Positions 42,776 to 51,703 of a stretch of 64,000 nt of DNA are shown here, piece after piece. The position numbers and the translations under genes are program-made. Location: positions 558,001-622,000 of the forward strand of contig JASCOD010000002.1 of the NCBI GenBank assembly GCA_029959615.1. Reading direction: 5' to 3'. The first letter of the stretch is position 1; each line of letters begins with the position of its first letter. The notes beneath the pieces are model-generated. The model was not told the DNA's origin and did not search any database. It was given only the letters and a program-made list of their open reading frames with translations. The stretch is from Flavobacteriaceae bacterium PS02338 (GTDB taxonomy: Bacteria; Bacteroidota; Bacteroidia; Sphingobacteriales; Sphingobacteriaceae).

Positions 42776-43463
42776 ATGATAACTCAAACTTGTATCCTAC
42801 TCCTTTAACAGTAGAAACATAGTTTTCTCCTAGTTTCTCTCTTAACTTTCTGATGTGCACATCAATGGTTCTATTGGTAACTACCACTGAGTCTTCCCAG
42901 ATGTTTTTCAAAATTGCTTCTCGAGTGTAAACTTTACCTGGTTTTGATGCTAATAAATAAAGTAGTTCGAACTCTTTCTTAGCCAATACCACTTTTTCAC
43001 CGCCCTGGTAAACTAAATAAGATTCGCGATCAATCACTAGATCACCTATTTCCAGTTTGTTTTCAGACACATCATCACTACTTGCATTACGACGTAAGAT
43101 GGCGTTGATACGACTTACTAAAGCTCTTGGTTTAATTGGTTTCGCGATATAATCATCGGCACCCACATTAAAACCAGCGATTTCAGAATATTCTTCACTT
43201 CTAGCAGTCAAAAACACCATAAACGTATTTTTAAACTCTGGAATGGCTCTCATTAAACGGCAAGCCTCAATACCATCCATCTTAGGCATCATGATATCTA
43301 AGATAATTAAATCGGGCTGAACCTTTTTAGCTACGTTAATTCCGTCTTGACCATTACTAGCCAAATATACTTGATAACCTTCTTTCTTTAGATTGTATTC
43401 AATCAATTCAAGAATATCCGGTTCGTCATCAACAATTAAAATCTTCTGTTTAGCTGTACTCAT
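42774..43463 (-). CDS. OmpR/PhoB family response regulator
   Basis: A 229-residue DNA-binding regulator. The receiver domain (4-120) has the acidic pair VDDEPD, the phosphorylated Asp in LIILDIMMPKMDG and the Lys in DDYIAKPIK. The C-terminal winged helix (130-229) has LAKKEFELLYLLASKPGKVY and VDVHIRKLREKLG-type features (here TIDVHIRKLREKLGENY) and ends in GVGYKFEL. No kinase gene is adjacent. In Bacteroidota this type of stand-alone regulator is often the PhoB-like one, but the target cannot be told from this region. Confidence 0.94.
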   Translation of the reverse strand: MSTAKQKILIVDDEPDILELIEYNLKKEGYQVYLASNGQDGINVAKKVQPDLIILDIMMPKMDGIEACRLMRAIPEFKNTFMVFLTARSEEYSEIAGFNVGADDYIAKPIKPRALVSRINAILRRNASSDDVSENKLEIGDLVIDRESYLVYQGGEKVVLAKKEFELLYLLASKPGKVYTREAILKNIWEDSVVVTNRTIDVHIRKLREKLGENYVSTVKGVGYKFELS

Positions 43464-43561
43464 TGCTGTTTTATTTGTTACGAAAGTAAGTATACAATTG
43501 CAACATTTAGTTAAAGTGAAGTTAACAAATTGTTAAGACTACACCATATATTAACATAGAA

Positions 43562-44677
43562 TTACAGTTTAGGTAAGGTTTTGTTTAAAAAAGCCTCCAA
43601 CTCGGCACCTCTTAAATCTCTAGCAATGATTTTACCTTGAGGATCTAATAAAAATGAGCTAGGGATAGCCTCAACCTGATATAGCTTGACTGTAGCGCCT
43701 TCAAAATCACTCAACTCTCCTACCTGATCCCATGTTAAATTATCCTGTTTAATAGCCTGCATCCAAGCATTCTTATCTTTATCTAAGGATATTCCAAGAA
43801 CTGTAAAATTTCTGTTTCTAAAGGTCTGATAAGCCTTTACTACGTTCGGATTTTCGGCTCTGCATGGTCCACACCAAGACGCCCAAAAATCTAACAACAC
43901 ATATTTGCCTCGATAATCGGTTAATTTAACCGTTTTGCCATCAATACTTGGGATGGTAAAATCTGGCGCTGTTTGACCAATTTGTACTGCTTTTAGTCTA
44001 GAAACTTTTTCTACAAAGTTTTTTACGGCAGAATGCTGTCTCAAACTCGCATCTACCTTTTCCGAATAAGCTACCATGGCCTGTTCATTTCCTTGGGGAT
44101 TAACCAAGCTAATTGCGTAAAAACTTACTAAGGAATTACTATTATCCATAGCAAACTTGATGATGGCTTGATTAAGCTCATTTAAGGCATTGTTATAAAC
44201 TGGAGATAGCTGTTGTAATAATTGATCTCTTTGATCGGGCTGAGCAGCTACCTTCTCTTCAAACTGCTTACTCACTTCAAAAATCTTATTCTGAAATTTA
44301 ATTTTCAGGTCATTAAACTCAGCTAATTTGCTCGCATCTTCTGCCCCTTCTATGTTATAATGCAGATTTTTATCATTTACGTCTGCAGTAATCTTTACCT
44401 CATCGCCATTTTTAGCAATTACAATATATTCGCTGGTTAAGTAATTAACCCTAAAGAAATCTGCTTCTGGCTTGGTGTTGGTAAATTTAAACTCACCATT
44501 TGCAGAAAGGTTGGTAGAATCTAATAGTACCATGCTATTACTGGCCATACCGTAGAGATAGACTTTGTTTTTAACTTCAGCGTTGGTCAATTTTCCGCTT
44601 ATGGTAAACCTAGATTTATCTTTACAAGCTGTTAATGCGCTTATGGCAAATAATATAATTAATGATAATTTCTTCAT
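43562..44677 (-). CDS. TlpA-like thioredoxin-fold lipoprotein with DUF4369
   Basis: A 371-residue periplasmic lipoprotein (ALTAC, Cys18). The N-terminal half is a DUF4369 domain (FTISGKLTNAEVKNKVYLYG), followed by a helical linker. From about residue 235 comes an AhpC/TSA-type thioredoxin domain with DFWASWCGPCRAENPNVV, where CGPC is the redox pair, and the cis-Pro in VEAIPSSFLLD. It is a membrane-tethered thiol-disulfide reductase, likely for cytochrome maturation or general disulfide control. It is encoded 56 bases after gatB on the same strand, with no clear functional link. Confidence 0.92.
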   Translation of the reverse strand: MKKLSLIILFAISALTACKDKSRFTISGKLTNAEVKNKVYLYGMASNSMVLLDSTNLSANGEFKFTNTKPEADFFRVNYLTSEYIVIAKNGDEVKITADVNDKNLHYNIEGAEDASKLAEFNDLKIKFQNKIFEVSKQFEEKVAAQPDQRDQLLQQLSPVYNNALNELNQAIIKFAMDNSNSLVSFYAISLVNPQGNEQAMVAYSEKVDASLRQHSAVKNFVEKVSRLKAVQIGQTAPDFTIPSIDGKTVKLTDYRGKYVLLDFWASWCGPCRAENPNVVKAYQTFRNRNFTVLGISLDKDKNAWMQAIKQDNLTWDQVGELSDFEGATVKLYQVEAIPSSFLLDPQGKIIARDLRGAELEAFLNKTLPKL

Positions 44678-44733
44678 TTTTTAGATTTGAGTATTGAGAT
44701 GTGAGATATGAGACAGGCATTTTGAGCTCTACC

Positions 44734-46203
44734 CTATGCCTCCAACCTTTTTAAAATCAATTCATTTAATTTTTTAGCATCAGCTTTGCCTTTAGCCAGT
44801 TTCATTACTTCGCCGACAAACAAACCTAAAACGCCTTTTTTCCCTTTTCTGTATGCTTCAACTTGCGGTTGGTATTTTGCTAGAACTTCATCAATTAAGG
44901 CTGCTATTGCATCTACGTCTTCAACTATCAGTAAGTTAAGTTGTTTGGCCAGTTCTTCAGCACTCACATCAGTATTCTCCTCCAAAGCAGGTAATAAAGT
45001 TTGAATGGCATTTTGTTGCGAAATCTTCTTTTGGTCGACTAAGTTTATGACTTGAGCCAACTTTAAAGGTTTTACCGGATAACCTGCTATTTCGATCTGT
45101 TTTTCGTTCAAAATAGCTCTTACACTTCCCAATAACCAATTCACTAAACTCTTTTGATTACCGACTTCAGTTTTTGCAGCTATATAATATTGATATAAGT
45201 CTCTATCGTCTGCCAACACAGCCGCTTCTGATTGATTGATACCTAATTCGTTGATCAAGTTTTGAGCTAGTTCTTTAGGTAAAGTTGGCATACCCGATTT
45301 TACTTTAGCCAGCCATTCATTAGAAATAACTACCGGTGGTAAATCTGGGTCTGGAAAATAACGATAATCATTCGCCTCTTCTTTGCTACGCATAGGTGAA
45401 GTGGTGCCTTTATCTGCATCGAAGTTTAAGGTACTTTGAATAATTTTACCTCCGTTAGATACTACCTCTATCTGTCTGCCAAATTCGAAGTCCATTGCTC
45501 TACGTACGTTACGGATAGAATTCACATTTTTCACTTCACATCTGGTACCAAATGCAGTACTCCCCTTTTCTCTGATAGAAATATTGGCATCACAACGCAA
45601 TGAGCCCTCTTCCATATTGCCATCGCTTACATCTAAGAAACGTACCAATTGTCTAATTTCTGTAAGCAATGCTGCTGCTTCTTCCGAGCTTCTAATATCA
45701 GGTTCGGTTACGATCTCAATCAAAGGTACACCTGCACGGTTCAAATCAACAAATGAAAATTGAGCGTCTTGGTCATGCATGCTTTTACCAGCATCTTCTT
45801 CCAAGTGGATACGATTAATTCCTATTCTTTTTTCAGAGCCATCGCCCAAACGCACATTTAAATAGCCATTTTTGCAAATTGGACTGTTGTCTTGTGTAAT
45901 CTGATAGCCCTTTGGCAAATCTGCATAGAAGTAATTTTTCCTATCAAAGAAATTATACTGATTGATTTCGCAATTTAGAGCCAAGCCAATACGCATTGCT
46001 TTTTCTACCACCTCTTTATTTAATTTAGGAAGTGCTCCCGGTAAACCCAAGGAAACCGTAGAAATATGCTCATTTGGTCCTGCACCAAATGCAGCACTGT
46101 CTGAACAGAATATTTTAGATTGTGTATTTAACTGAACATGCACTTCTAAACCCGAAACGAGTTCAAAATTATCAGCTTTTTTTTCGATGTTGGATATACT
46201 CAT
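44734..46203 (-). CDS. gatB: Aspartyl/glutamyl-tRNA amidotransferase subunit B
   Basis: A 489-residue subunit of GatCAB, which converts Glu-tRNA(Gln) or Asp-tRNA(Asn) to the amide form. The N-terminal motif GLEVHVQLNTQSKIFC (19-34), then LPGALPKLN, KNYFYADLPKGYQITQ and LEEDAGKS, are standard. The zinc-site Cys and the RSKEEANDYRYFPDPDLPP block follow, and a C-terminal YqeY-like tail ends in KLNELILKRLEA. Length is normal. gatA and gatC are not in the window, as is common in Bacteroidota, where they are scattered. Confidence 0.97.
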   Translation of the reverse strand: MSISNIEKKADNFELVSGLEVHVQLNTQSKIFCSDSAAFGAGPNEHISTVSLGLPGALPKLNKEVVEKAMRIGLALNCEINQYNFFDRKNYFYADLPKGYQITQDNSPICKNGYLNVRLGDGSEKRIGINRIHLEEDAGKSMHDQDAQFSFVDLNRAGVPLIEIVTEPDIRSSEEAAALLTEIRQLVRFLDVSDGNMEEGSLRCDANISIREKGSTAFGTRCEVKNVNSIRNVRRAMDFEFGRQIEVVSNGGKIIQSTLNFDADKGTTSPMRSKEEANDYRYFPDPDLPPVVISNEWLAKVKSGMPTLPKELAQNLINELGINQSEAAVLADDRDLYQYYIAAKTEVGNQKSLVNWLLGSVRAILNEKQIEIAGYPVKPLKLAQVINLVDQKKISQQNAIQTLLPALEENTDVSAEELAKQLNLLIVEDVDAIAALIDEVLAKYQPQVEAYRKGKKGVLGLFVGEVMKLAKGKADAKKLNELILKRLEA

Positions 46204-46457
46204 TAATAGAAATTACTATTCTGAACGTCTTTTTTTTAACACCCAAATATAGGGATAATATGCATACTAATAACGTTTTCGGCCACATTACTTGTCCCGA
46301 ATTTTCGGGATGAACGGATTAAGGACAAAATAATTAAATAAATAAAATATCTGTGTATCTGTAGTTAATGATGTATCAATTATGTAGCAAATAAAGCGCT
46401 GATTTATCACTGGCATGGTATTCGTGTAGGTTTTGACACACACAAAAACTAAATGTT

Positions 46458-46802
46458 ATGAAACGATTAACCCTAATGTTTACGTTTGCTATAGTAGCAG
46501 CGACATTACAAACGGCCAACGCTCAAGTAAGTGTAAGTATTAATATTGGTTCTCAACCTAGGTATGGTTATTTCAATGATTATTATGCTAGACCAGTTGT
46601 TCATCGTACTTATTATGCACCAACAAGGTATGTTTATGTAGAAGGTAATAGTCATAGACACCACAAGTATTACAGATCAGTAAAAGCTAAGCGATATTAT
46701 AGCACGCCAACCAACAGCTACTACCACAATAAAAAGGTTCATTATAAACATAATAACAAACACCATAAACATAGTAAAGGAAGAGATAGAGGAAGACACT
46801 AG
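46458..46802 (+). CDS. Small secreted His/Tyr/Lys-rich protein
   Basis: A 114-residue protein with a clear signal peptide (cut near ANAQ, residue 23). The mature part is low in complexity: Tyr-rich (RYGYFNDYYARPVVHRTYYA), then His- and Lys-rich (KKVHYKHNNKHHKHSKGRDR) to the end. I do not recognise a domain. The composition suggests a basic, possibly metal- or polyanion-binding surface protein, but nothing confirms that. It is flanked by a spacer of about 250 bases upstream and a strong terminator downstream, so it is monocistronic. Confidence 0.65.
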   Translation: MKRLTLMFTFAIVAATLQTANAQVSVSINIGSQPRYGYFNDYYARPVVHRTYYAPTRYVYVEGNSHRHHKYYRSVKAKRYYSTPTNSYYHNKKVHYKHNNKHHKHSKGRDRGRH

Positions 46803-46816
46803 GAACCTTAGATAAC

Positions 46817-46846
46817 AAAAAAGCCCCGAACATTCGGGGCTTTTTT
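46817..46846. terminator. Strong bidirectional intrinsic terminator
   Basis: AAAAAAGCCCCGAA and TTCGGGGCTTTTTT form a tight GC-rich hairpin with A and T runs on both sides. It serves the convergent genes ending at 46802 and 46849. Confidence 0.93.
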
Positions 46847-46848
46847 AG

Positions 46849-47427
46849 TTAAAATCTTTTACCAAGAGAAATACCTAATCTGGGATAACCCCTGTTAAGT
46901 GTATTTTCTCCTAATAATCTGCCTCCACCTAAAAATAGCTCTCCAATTATTCCATTACGCGTCAAGAATTTAAAACCTACAGCAACACCCAATCCAAAAT
47001 TGGTAAGTGTTTTATCTTCCAATTTGGTAAAAGTATAGTTATTGGGATTGAACATATATTGCGGTTGATCTCCCGAAACAACGGAAGCACTAGCCTCAAC
47101 AAAAAAACCATTAGCTTTTTGTTTTCCAAAATACACCCTGTAATACGGACTGATTATAAAATTATAGTAATCGTCATATACTGGTTTATCTGTTACGCTA
47201 ATTGATGCAGCCAAACCAAAACCTTGATTATCGGCAATAATTCTCTCATAATTTACCTCTGCCAAACCAAGAACAGTATTCAACAAATTCAGTTTAATCT
47301 CATTATTACCGCCCTGACCAACTGAATCAGCTCGCTTTTGGATTTCATTATCTTTTGATTTGTCTTTCTGTGCAAAAATGTAAGTAGCGGCAAACAAAAG
47401 TGATAGCGTTAATAGAATTTTCTTCAT
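46849..47427 (-). CDS. Small outer-membrane beta-barrel protein
   Basis: A 192-residue protein with a signal peptide (cut near IFAQ, residue 20), a short charged linker, and then about eight amphipathic strands (EIKLNLLNTVLGLAEVNYER, YYRVYFGKQKANGFFVEASA, FGLGVAVGFKFL) ending in a terminal Phe (LGISLGKRF). This fits a DUF3575-like or OmpW-size barrel of unknown role. It is a single gene with the shared terminator downstream. Confidence 0.75.
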   Translation of the reverse strand: MKKILLTLSLLFAATYIFAQKDKSKDNEIQKRADSVGQGGNNEIKLNLLNTVLGLAEVNYERIIADNQGFGLAASISVTDKPVYDDYYNFIISPYYRVYFGKQKANGFFVEASASVVSGDQPQYMFNPNNYTFTKLEDKTLTNFGLGVAVGFKFLTRNGIIGELFLGGGRLLGENTLNRGYPRLGISLGKRF

Positions 47428-47550
47428 TTTAATTTGATGATTATTTTAAGGTTATATAGTTTCAAACAGAGCGATCGACATATGTCGTAAAACTCATTTC
47501 TACTTTTTAAATACGTTACGAAAAGATGAAACGCTACGTTTTCGTGTTTT

Positions 47551-50184
47551 TTACTTCAAAAATGATTTTGCTTTTTCGATTGCTCTGCCCATACCTGAAG
47601 CATCTTTACCACCAGCAGTAGCATAGAAAGGCTGACCACCGCCACCCCCTTGGATTTCTTTAGCCAGTTCTCTAACAACCTGTCCTGCATTGTAACCTTT
47701 TTCTTTGACTAATTCATCGTCAATGGCTACAGTAAGTTGAGGTTTTCCATCAATAACCACTCCTAAGACTAGGAACAAATTCTGTACAGCACCTTTAACC
47801 GCATAAGCTAAGGTCTTTACTGCATCTGCATTTGGCAAATCAACTGTGGTAGCGATAAAATTCACACCATCAATATTTTGAATCTGCTTTTCTAAATCAG
47901 TTCTTAAAGAAACTGCTCTTTCTGTAATGCTTTTTTCTATCTCTTTTTTAAGTGCACTGTTATCATCAATGATCTTACCTAAAGCAGAAACAAAGTCCTT
48001 AGGACTATTTAACAAAGCTGTTAAATTTTTCACTAAATCGAAGTGCTCACGAATAACAGCAGCAGATCGTTGACCTGTAATGGCCTCTATCCTACGTACG
48101 CCTGCAGCCACTGCAGATTCAGAGGTCAGTTTAAAGAAACCAATCTGACCTGTAGCTTTCACGTGAGTTCCTCCGCAAAGTTCCTTTGAAAAATGATCAT
48201 CGAAGGTAATTACACGAACGAAATCTCCATATTTCTCACCGAATAAAGCCGTTACGCCACTATCCAATGCCTCTTGATAAGGCACATTTCTTTGTTCTTT
48301 TAGTGGAATATTCTCACGAATTTTTGCGTTAACGATATCTTCAATTTGGTTTAATTCTTCATCGGTTACCTTAGCAAAGTGCGAGAAGTCGAAACGTAGG
48401 TAATCTGAATTGACCAAACTACCTTTTTGATTGACGTGAGTACCTAGAACTTGCTTCATTGCGGCATGTAACAAGTGCGTAGCCGAGTGATTGTTCTCTG
48501 ATGCTTCACGTTTCTCTTCATCAATTACCGCCCAAAATTTACCTTCTAAATCTGCTGGCAGCGTATCGGTAAAATGTACAATTACACCATTTTCTTTTTT
48601 GGTGTCTGTAATTTCTACCCAGAATTGACGGCTATGGTCCTCCAACCTACCCGTATCTCCTACCTGACCACCACTTTCTGCATAAAACGGGGTTTGAGCT
48701 AATACTATTTGATATTGCTCTTTACCTTTCGCAGTAACCTTTCTATACTTAACTATCTCAGTTTCTGTTTCCGTTAAGTCGTAACCTACAAATTCAGTTT
48801 CTCTGTCTTCGTTTACGATTACCCAATCTCCAGTATCAATAGCAGTAGCGGCACGAGAGCGATTTTTTTGTTCCTCTAATGCTTTATTGAAACCTTCCAT
48901 ATCTACAGAAAGACCTTTTTCACGAGCCATTAAATCCGTTAAGTCTATCGGAAAACCGAATGTATCGTATAGTTCGAAAGCAAAATTACCGTCTATTATT
49001 TTACCTCCTTCGTATTTTTCAAAGCGTTGAATACCAGTAGCCAAAGTTCTTAAGAAAGAAACTTCTTCTTCCAAAACAACTTTTTGAACGAAATCTTTTT
49101 GTAAAAACAACTCGTCAAAAACACCATTAAATTGTTCAGCTAATACTGGTACCAATTGATTTAAGAACGGTTCTTTTAAATTCAAGAAAGTATAAGCGTA
49201 ACGCACCGCTCTACGTAAAATACGACGGATTACGTAACCAGCTTTATTGTTAGAAGGTAACTGACCATCGGCAATGACAAATGAAATAGCACGAATGTGA
49301 TCTGCCATTACACGCATCGCCACAGCTTCGTTCCATCCTTTCTCTCCTGGTTCTGCACTGCCTACATATTCAAATCCAGATTTTGCGGAAATAAACTGAA
49401 TCAACGCTTGAAAAACATCGGTATCGTAGTTTGAAGTTTTGCCTTGTAATACACGCACTAAACGCTCAAAGCCCATCCCCGTATCTACGTGTTTAGCTGG
49501 AAGCGGTTTTAATGAACCATCTTTCAAACGGTTAAACTGCATGAATACGTTGTTCCAAATTTCAATTACCTGAGGATGGTCGGCATTTACCAGCGACTTT
49601 CCTTTACCGTCCGCACGCTCTTCAGCGGTACGGCAATCCACATGGATTTCAGAGCAAGGACCGCAGGGTCCCGTATCGCCCATTTCCCAGAAATTATCTT
49701 TCTTATTGCCTAAAACAATGCGATCTTCGGGTACAAACTGCTTCCAAAGGTCATAAGCTTCTTGATCTTTCGGTAACCCTTCTTTTTCATCGCCCTCAAA
49801 AACCGAAACATATAATTGATCTTTAGGAATTTTATACACTTCTGTTAATAATTCCCAGCTGCATTCTATGGCTTCTTTCTTGAAATAATCGCCAAAGCTC
49901 CAGTTGCCCAACATTTCGAACATGGTATGGTGATAAGTATCTATACCCACCTCTTCCAAATCGTTATGTTTACCAGAAACACGTAAGCAACGTTGTGTAT
50001 CTACCACACGAGGGTATTTCACAGCGGCTTCTCCTAAAAACAAGTCTTTAAATTGGTTCATCCCGGCATTGGTAAACATCAAAGTAGGATCGTTTTTAAC
50101 CACAATTGGCGCCGATGGTACGATGTGATGTCCCTTGCTTTTGAAAAACTCTAAAAAGGTCTGTCTTATTTCTTTCGCTGTCAT
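47551..50184 (-). CDS. alaS: Alanyl-tRNA synthetase
   Basis: An 877-residue class II synthetase that charges tRNA-Ala. The catalytic N-terminal domain opens TAKEIRQTFLEFFKSKGHH and contains HHTMFEMLGNWSFGDYFKKE and the motif-2 region. The editing domain has the zinc-binding HSATHLLHAAM and KELCGGTHVKATG. The C-terminal DHHA1/C-Ala part has the Gly-rich block GGGGGQPFYATAGGKDASGM. Length and domain order are canonical. No upstream T-box or leader was seen. Confidence 0.98.
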   Translation of the reverse strand: MTAKEIRQTFLEFFKSKGHHIVPSAPIVVKNDPTLMFTNAGMNQFKDLFLGEAAVKYPRVVDTQRCLRVSGKHNDLEEVGIDTYHHTMFEMLGNWSFGDYFKKEAIECSWELLTEVYKIPKDQLYVSVFEGDEKEGLPKDQEAYDLWKQFVPEDRIVLGNKKDNFWEMGDTGPCGPCSEIHVDCRTAEERADGKGKSLVNADHPQVIEIWNNVFMQFNRLKDGSLKPLPAKHVDTGMGFERLVRVLQGKTSNYDTDVFQALIQFISAKSGFEYVGSAEPGEKGWNEAVAMRVMADHIRAISFVIADGQLPSNNKAGYVIRRILRRAVRYAYTFLNLKEPFLNQLVPVLAEQFNGVFDELFLQKDFVQKVVLEEEVSFLRTLATGIQRFEKYEGGKIIDGNFAFELYDTFGFPIDLTDLMAREKGLSVDMEGFNKALEEQKNRSRAATAIDTGDWVIVNEDRETEFVGYDLTETETEIVKYRKVTAKGKEQYQIVLAQTPFYAESGGQVGDTGRLEDHSRQFWVEITDTKKENGVIVHFTDTLPADLEGKFWAVIDEEKREASENNHSATHLLHAAMKQVLGTHVNQKGSLVNSDYLRFDFSHFAKVTDEELNQIEDIVNAKIRENIPLKEQRNVPYQEALDSGVTALFGEKYGDFVRVITFDDHFSKELCGGTHVKATGQIGFFKLTSESAVAAGVRRIEAITGQRSAAVIREHFDLVKNLTALLNSPKDFVSALGKIIDDNSALKKEIEKSITERAVSLRTDLEKQIQNIDGVNFIATTVDLPNADAVKTLAYAVKGAVQNLFLVLGVVIDGKPQLTVAIDDELVKEKGYNAGQVVRELAKEIQGGGGGQPFYATAGGKDASGMGRAIEKAKSFLK

Positions 50185-50417
50185 TTTTATATAGGTTTTA
50201 GGGATTAGGAATTAGGTATGAGTGTATTATATGACGTAAACTTATATATAATCTTTAACTCATAACGCGTAACTAAAAACCCTTATTTTCTTTGTGTCTT
50301 AGTGGTAATTTTTAATGAGGAACAAAATTATAATTTTATTGTGGTTTTCTGCTAAAATCGGTTTACATTTGAACACTTTAAGTAAAATCTATAATCGTTT
50401 AATAATCAGTATCAAAC

Positions 50418-50753
50418 ATGCCATACAAAGAAAGAGAAATCAATAAAATGTATTATACCATGGGCGAAGTGACCGAAATGTTTGATGTGAATGCTTCGCA
50501 AATCAGGTTTTACGAGAAGGAATTTGAAGTACTGAAACCGAAGAAAAACAAAAAGGGAAATCGTCTTTTTACTCCAGAAGACATCGAAAACCTTAAGATT
50601 ATTTTCCACCTAGTGGATGATAAAGGCTTTACTTTGAAAGGTGCTAAAGACCACATGAAAAGCAACAACGGTGAAGTGAAGGAAAATCAAAAAATCATTG
50701 ATTCACTGGAACGTTTAAAGGGTTTTCTTTTGAAATTAAACGAGGAAATCTAA
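50418..50753 (+). CDS. MerR family transcriptional regulator
   Basis: A 111-residue protein. The N-terminal HTH and wing read YYTMGEVTEMFDVNASQIRF, then YEKEFEVLKPKKNKKGNRLF and TPEDIENLKIIFHLVDDKGF, the MerR signature. A short helix forms the dimerisation coiled coil, and there is no C-terminal effector domain or metal-binding Cys. Such minimal MerR proteins are conserved in Bacteroidota next to alaS or metabolic genes; the target is unknown. Divergent from alaS across 233 bases. Confidence 0.9.
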   Translation: MPYKEREINKMYYTMGEVTEMFDVNASQIRFYEKEFEVLKPKKNKKGNRLFTPEDIENLKIIFHLVDDKGFTLKGAKDHMKSNNGEVKENQKIIDSLERLKGFLLKLNEEI

Positions 50754-50899
50754 GTAGCTAGAAAGTCAGATGTTAGAAGTCCAAATCTATCGCATATCAT
50801 TCTGTCATTTGCTTAATAGTTCATTGCATAAAATTGATTTACTCATTTAGTCATTTATCATTAAACATATTTCACTAAATTGGCCATACCAAACAGCCT

Positions 50900-51703
50900 A
50901 TGCACAAAATTTTACTAGCATTTATTCTATCTTTTTTTATCACCGATGCCTATTGTCAATACAATCAAGGCGCAAGGTTAACAGCTATGGGTAATGCCAG
51001 TGCTGCAGTAAATGATATTTGGAGTTTAAATGCCAATCCCGCCGGAATTACAGGAGAAAAGTCTCCCATCGCTGCTTTAAACTATGCCCGTTATTTATTT
51101 GGGGATGAACTTAGTGAACAAAGTTTTGCTTTTGTTCTACCATTCAATAACAACTTTGCAGGAGTTAGCATTAATCGCTATGGTATCAGTGAATTTAATG
51201 AAATCAAAGCTGGATTTGGATTAGCGAAAAAATTTGGAGAAGAATTATCGATAGGTGTGAAAGCTAATTTCCATCAAATTAAAATTACGAACTACGGTAA
51301 TACCACTACCTTTTCTGTAGATGCTGGTGTAAATTACGCATTGAGCAAGCAAATTGGTTTAGGTGTATATGTTAACAATCCGTCTTCGCAAAAATACAAA
51401 TCTACCAATGTAGAGACTTATATTCCTACTGCTGTTCATCTTGGTGCTACCTATACTCCTTCAAACAAGCTTGTTTTAGCAGCAACTGTTTCAAAGGATT
51501 TTGAAAGGAAATTTGATGTTGGCGTAGGTGTAGATTACAAATTTTACGAATTATTAAGCTTACGTGGTGGTTTAAGTGCCAAACCATTTAAGCAGTACTT
51601 TGGCATTGGCTTAAATTATCAAAAATTGATTATGGATATTGCGGTAGAAAGCCATCCGCAAATTGGTTATACTCCTCAAATTGGTCTGTCTTATGCGTTC
51701 TAA
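50900..51703 (+). CDS. PorV/FadL-like outer-membrane barrel protein
   Basis: A 267-residue protein with a signal peptide (cut near TDAYCQ). The start of the mature part, NQGARLTAMGNASAAVNDIW and then SLNANPAGI, is typical of the PorV/PorQ group of FadL-like barrels, some of which act in type IX secretion. Strands alternate to the end (IGYTPQIGLSYAF, terminal Phe). Eleven bases overlap the next gene, so the two are co-translated. A T9SS accessory role and a simple porin role are both possible. Confidence 0.75.
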   Translation: MHKILLAFILSFFITDAYCQYNQGARLTAMGNASAAVNDIWSLNANPAGITGEKSPIAALNYARYLFGDELSEQSFAFVLPFNNNFAGVSINRYGISEFNEIKAGFGLAKKFGEELSIGVKANFHQIKITNYGNTTTFSVDAGVNYALSKQIGLGVYVNNPSSQKYKSTNVETYIPTAVHLGATYTPSNKLVLAATVSKDFERKFDVGVGVDYKFYELLSLRGGLSAKPFKQYFGIGLNYQKLIMDIAVESHPQIGYTPQIGLSYAF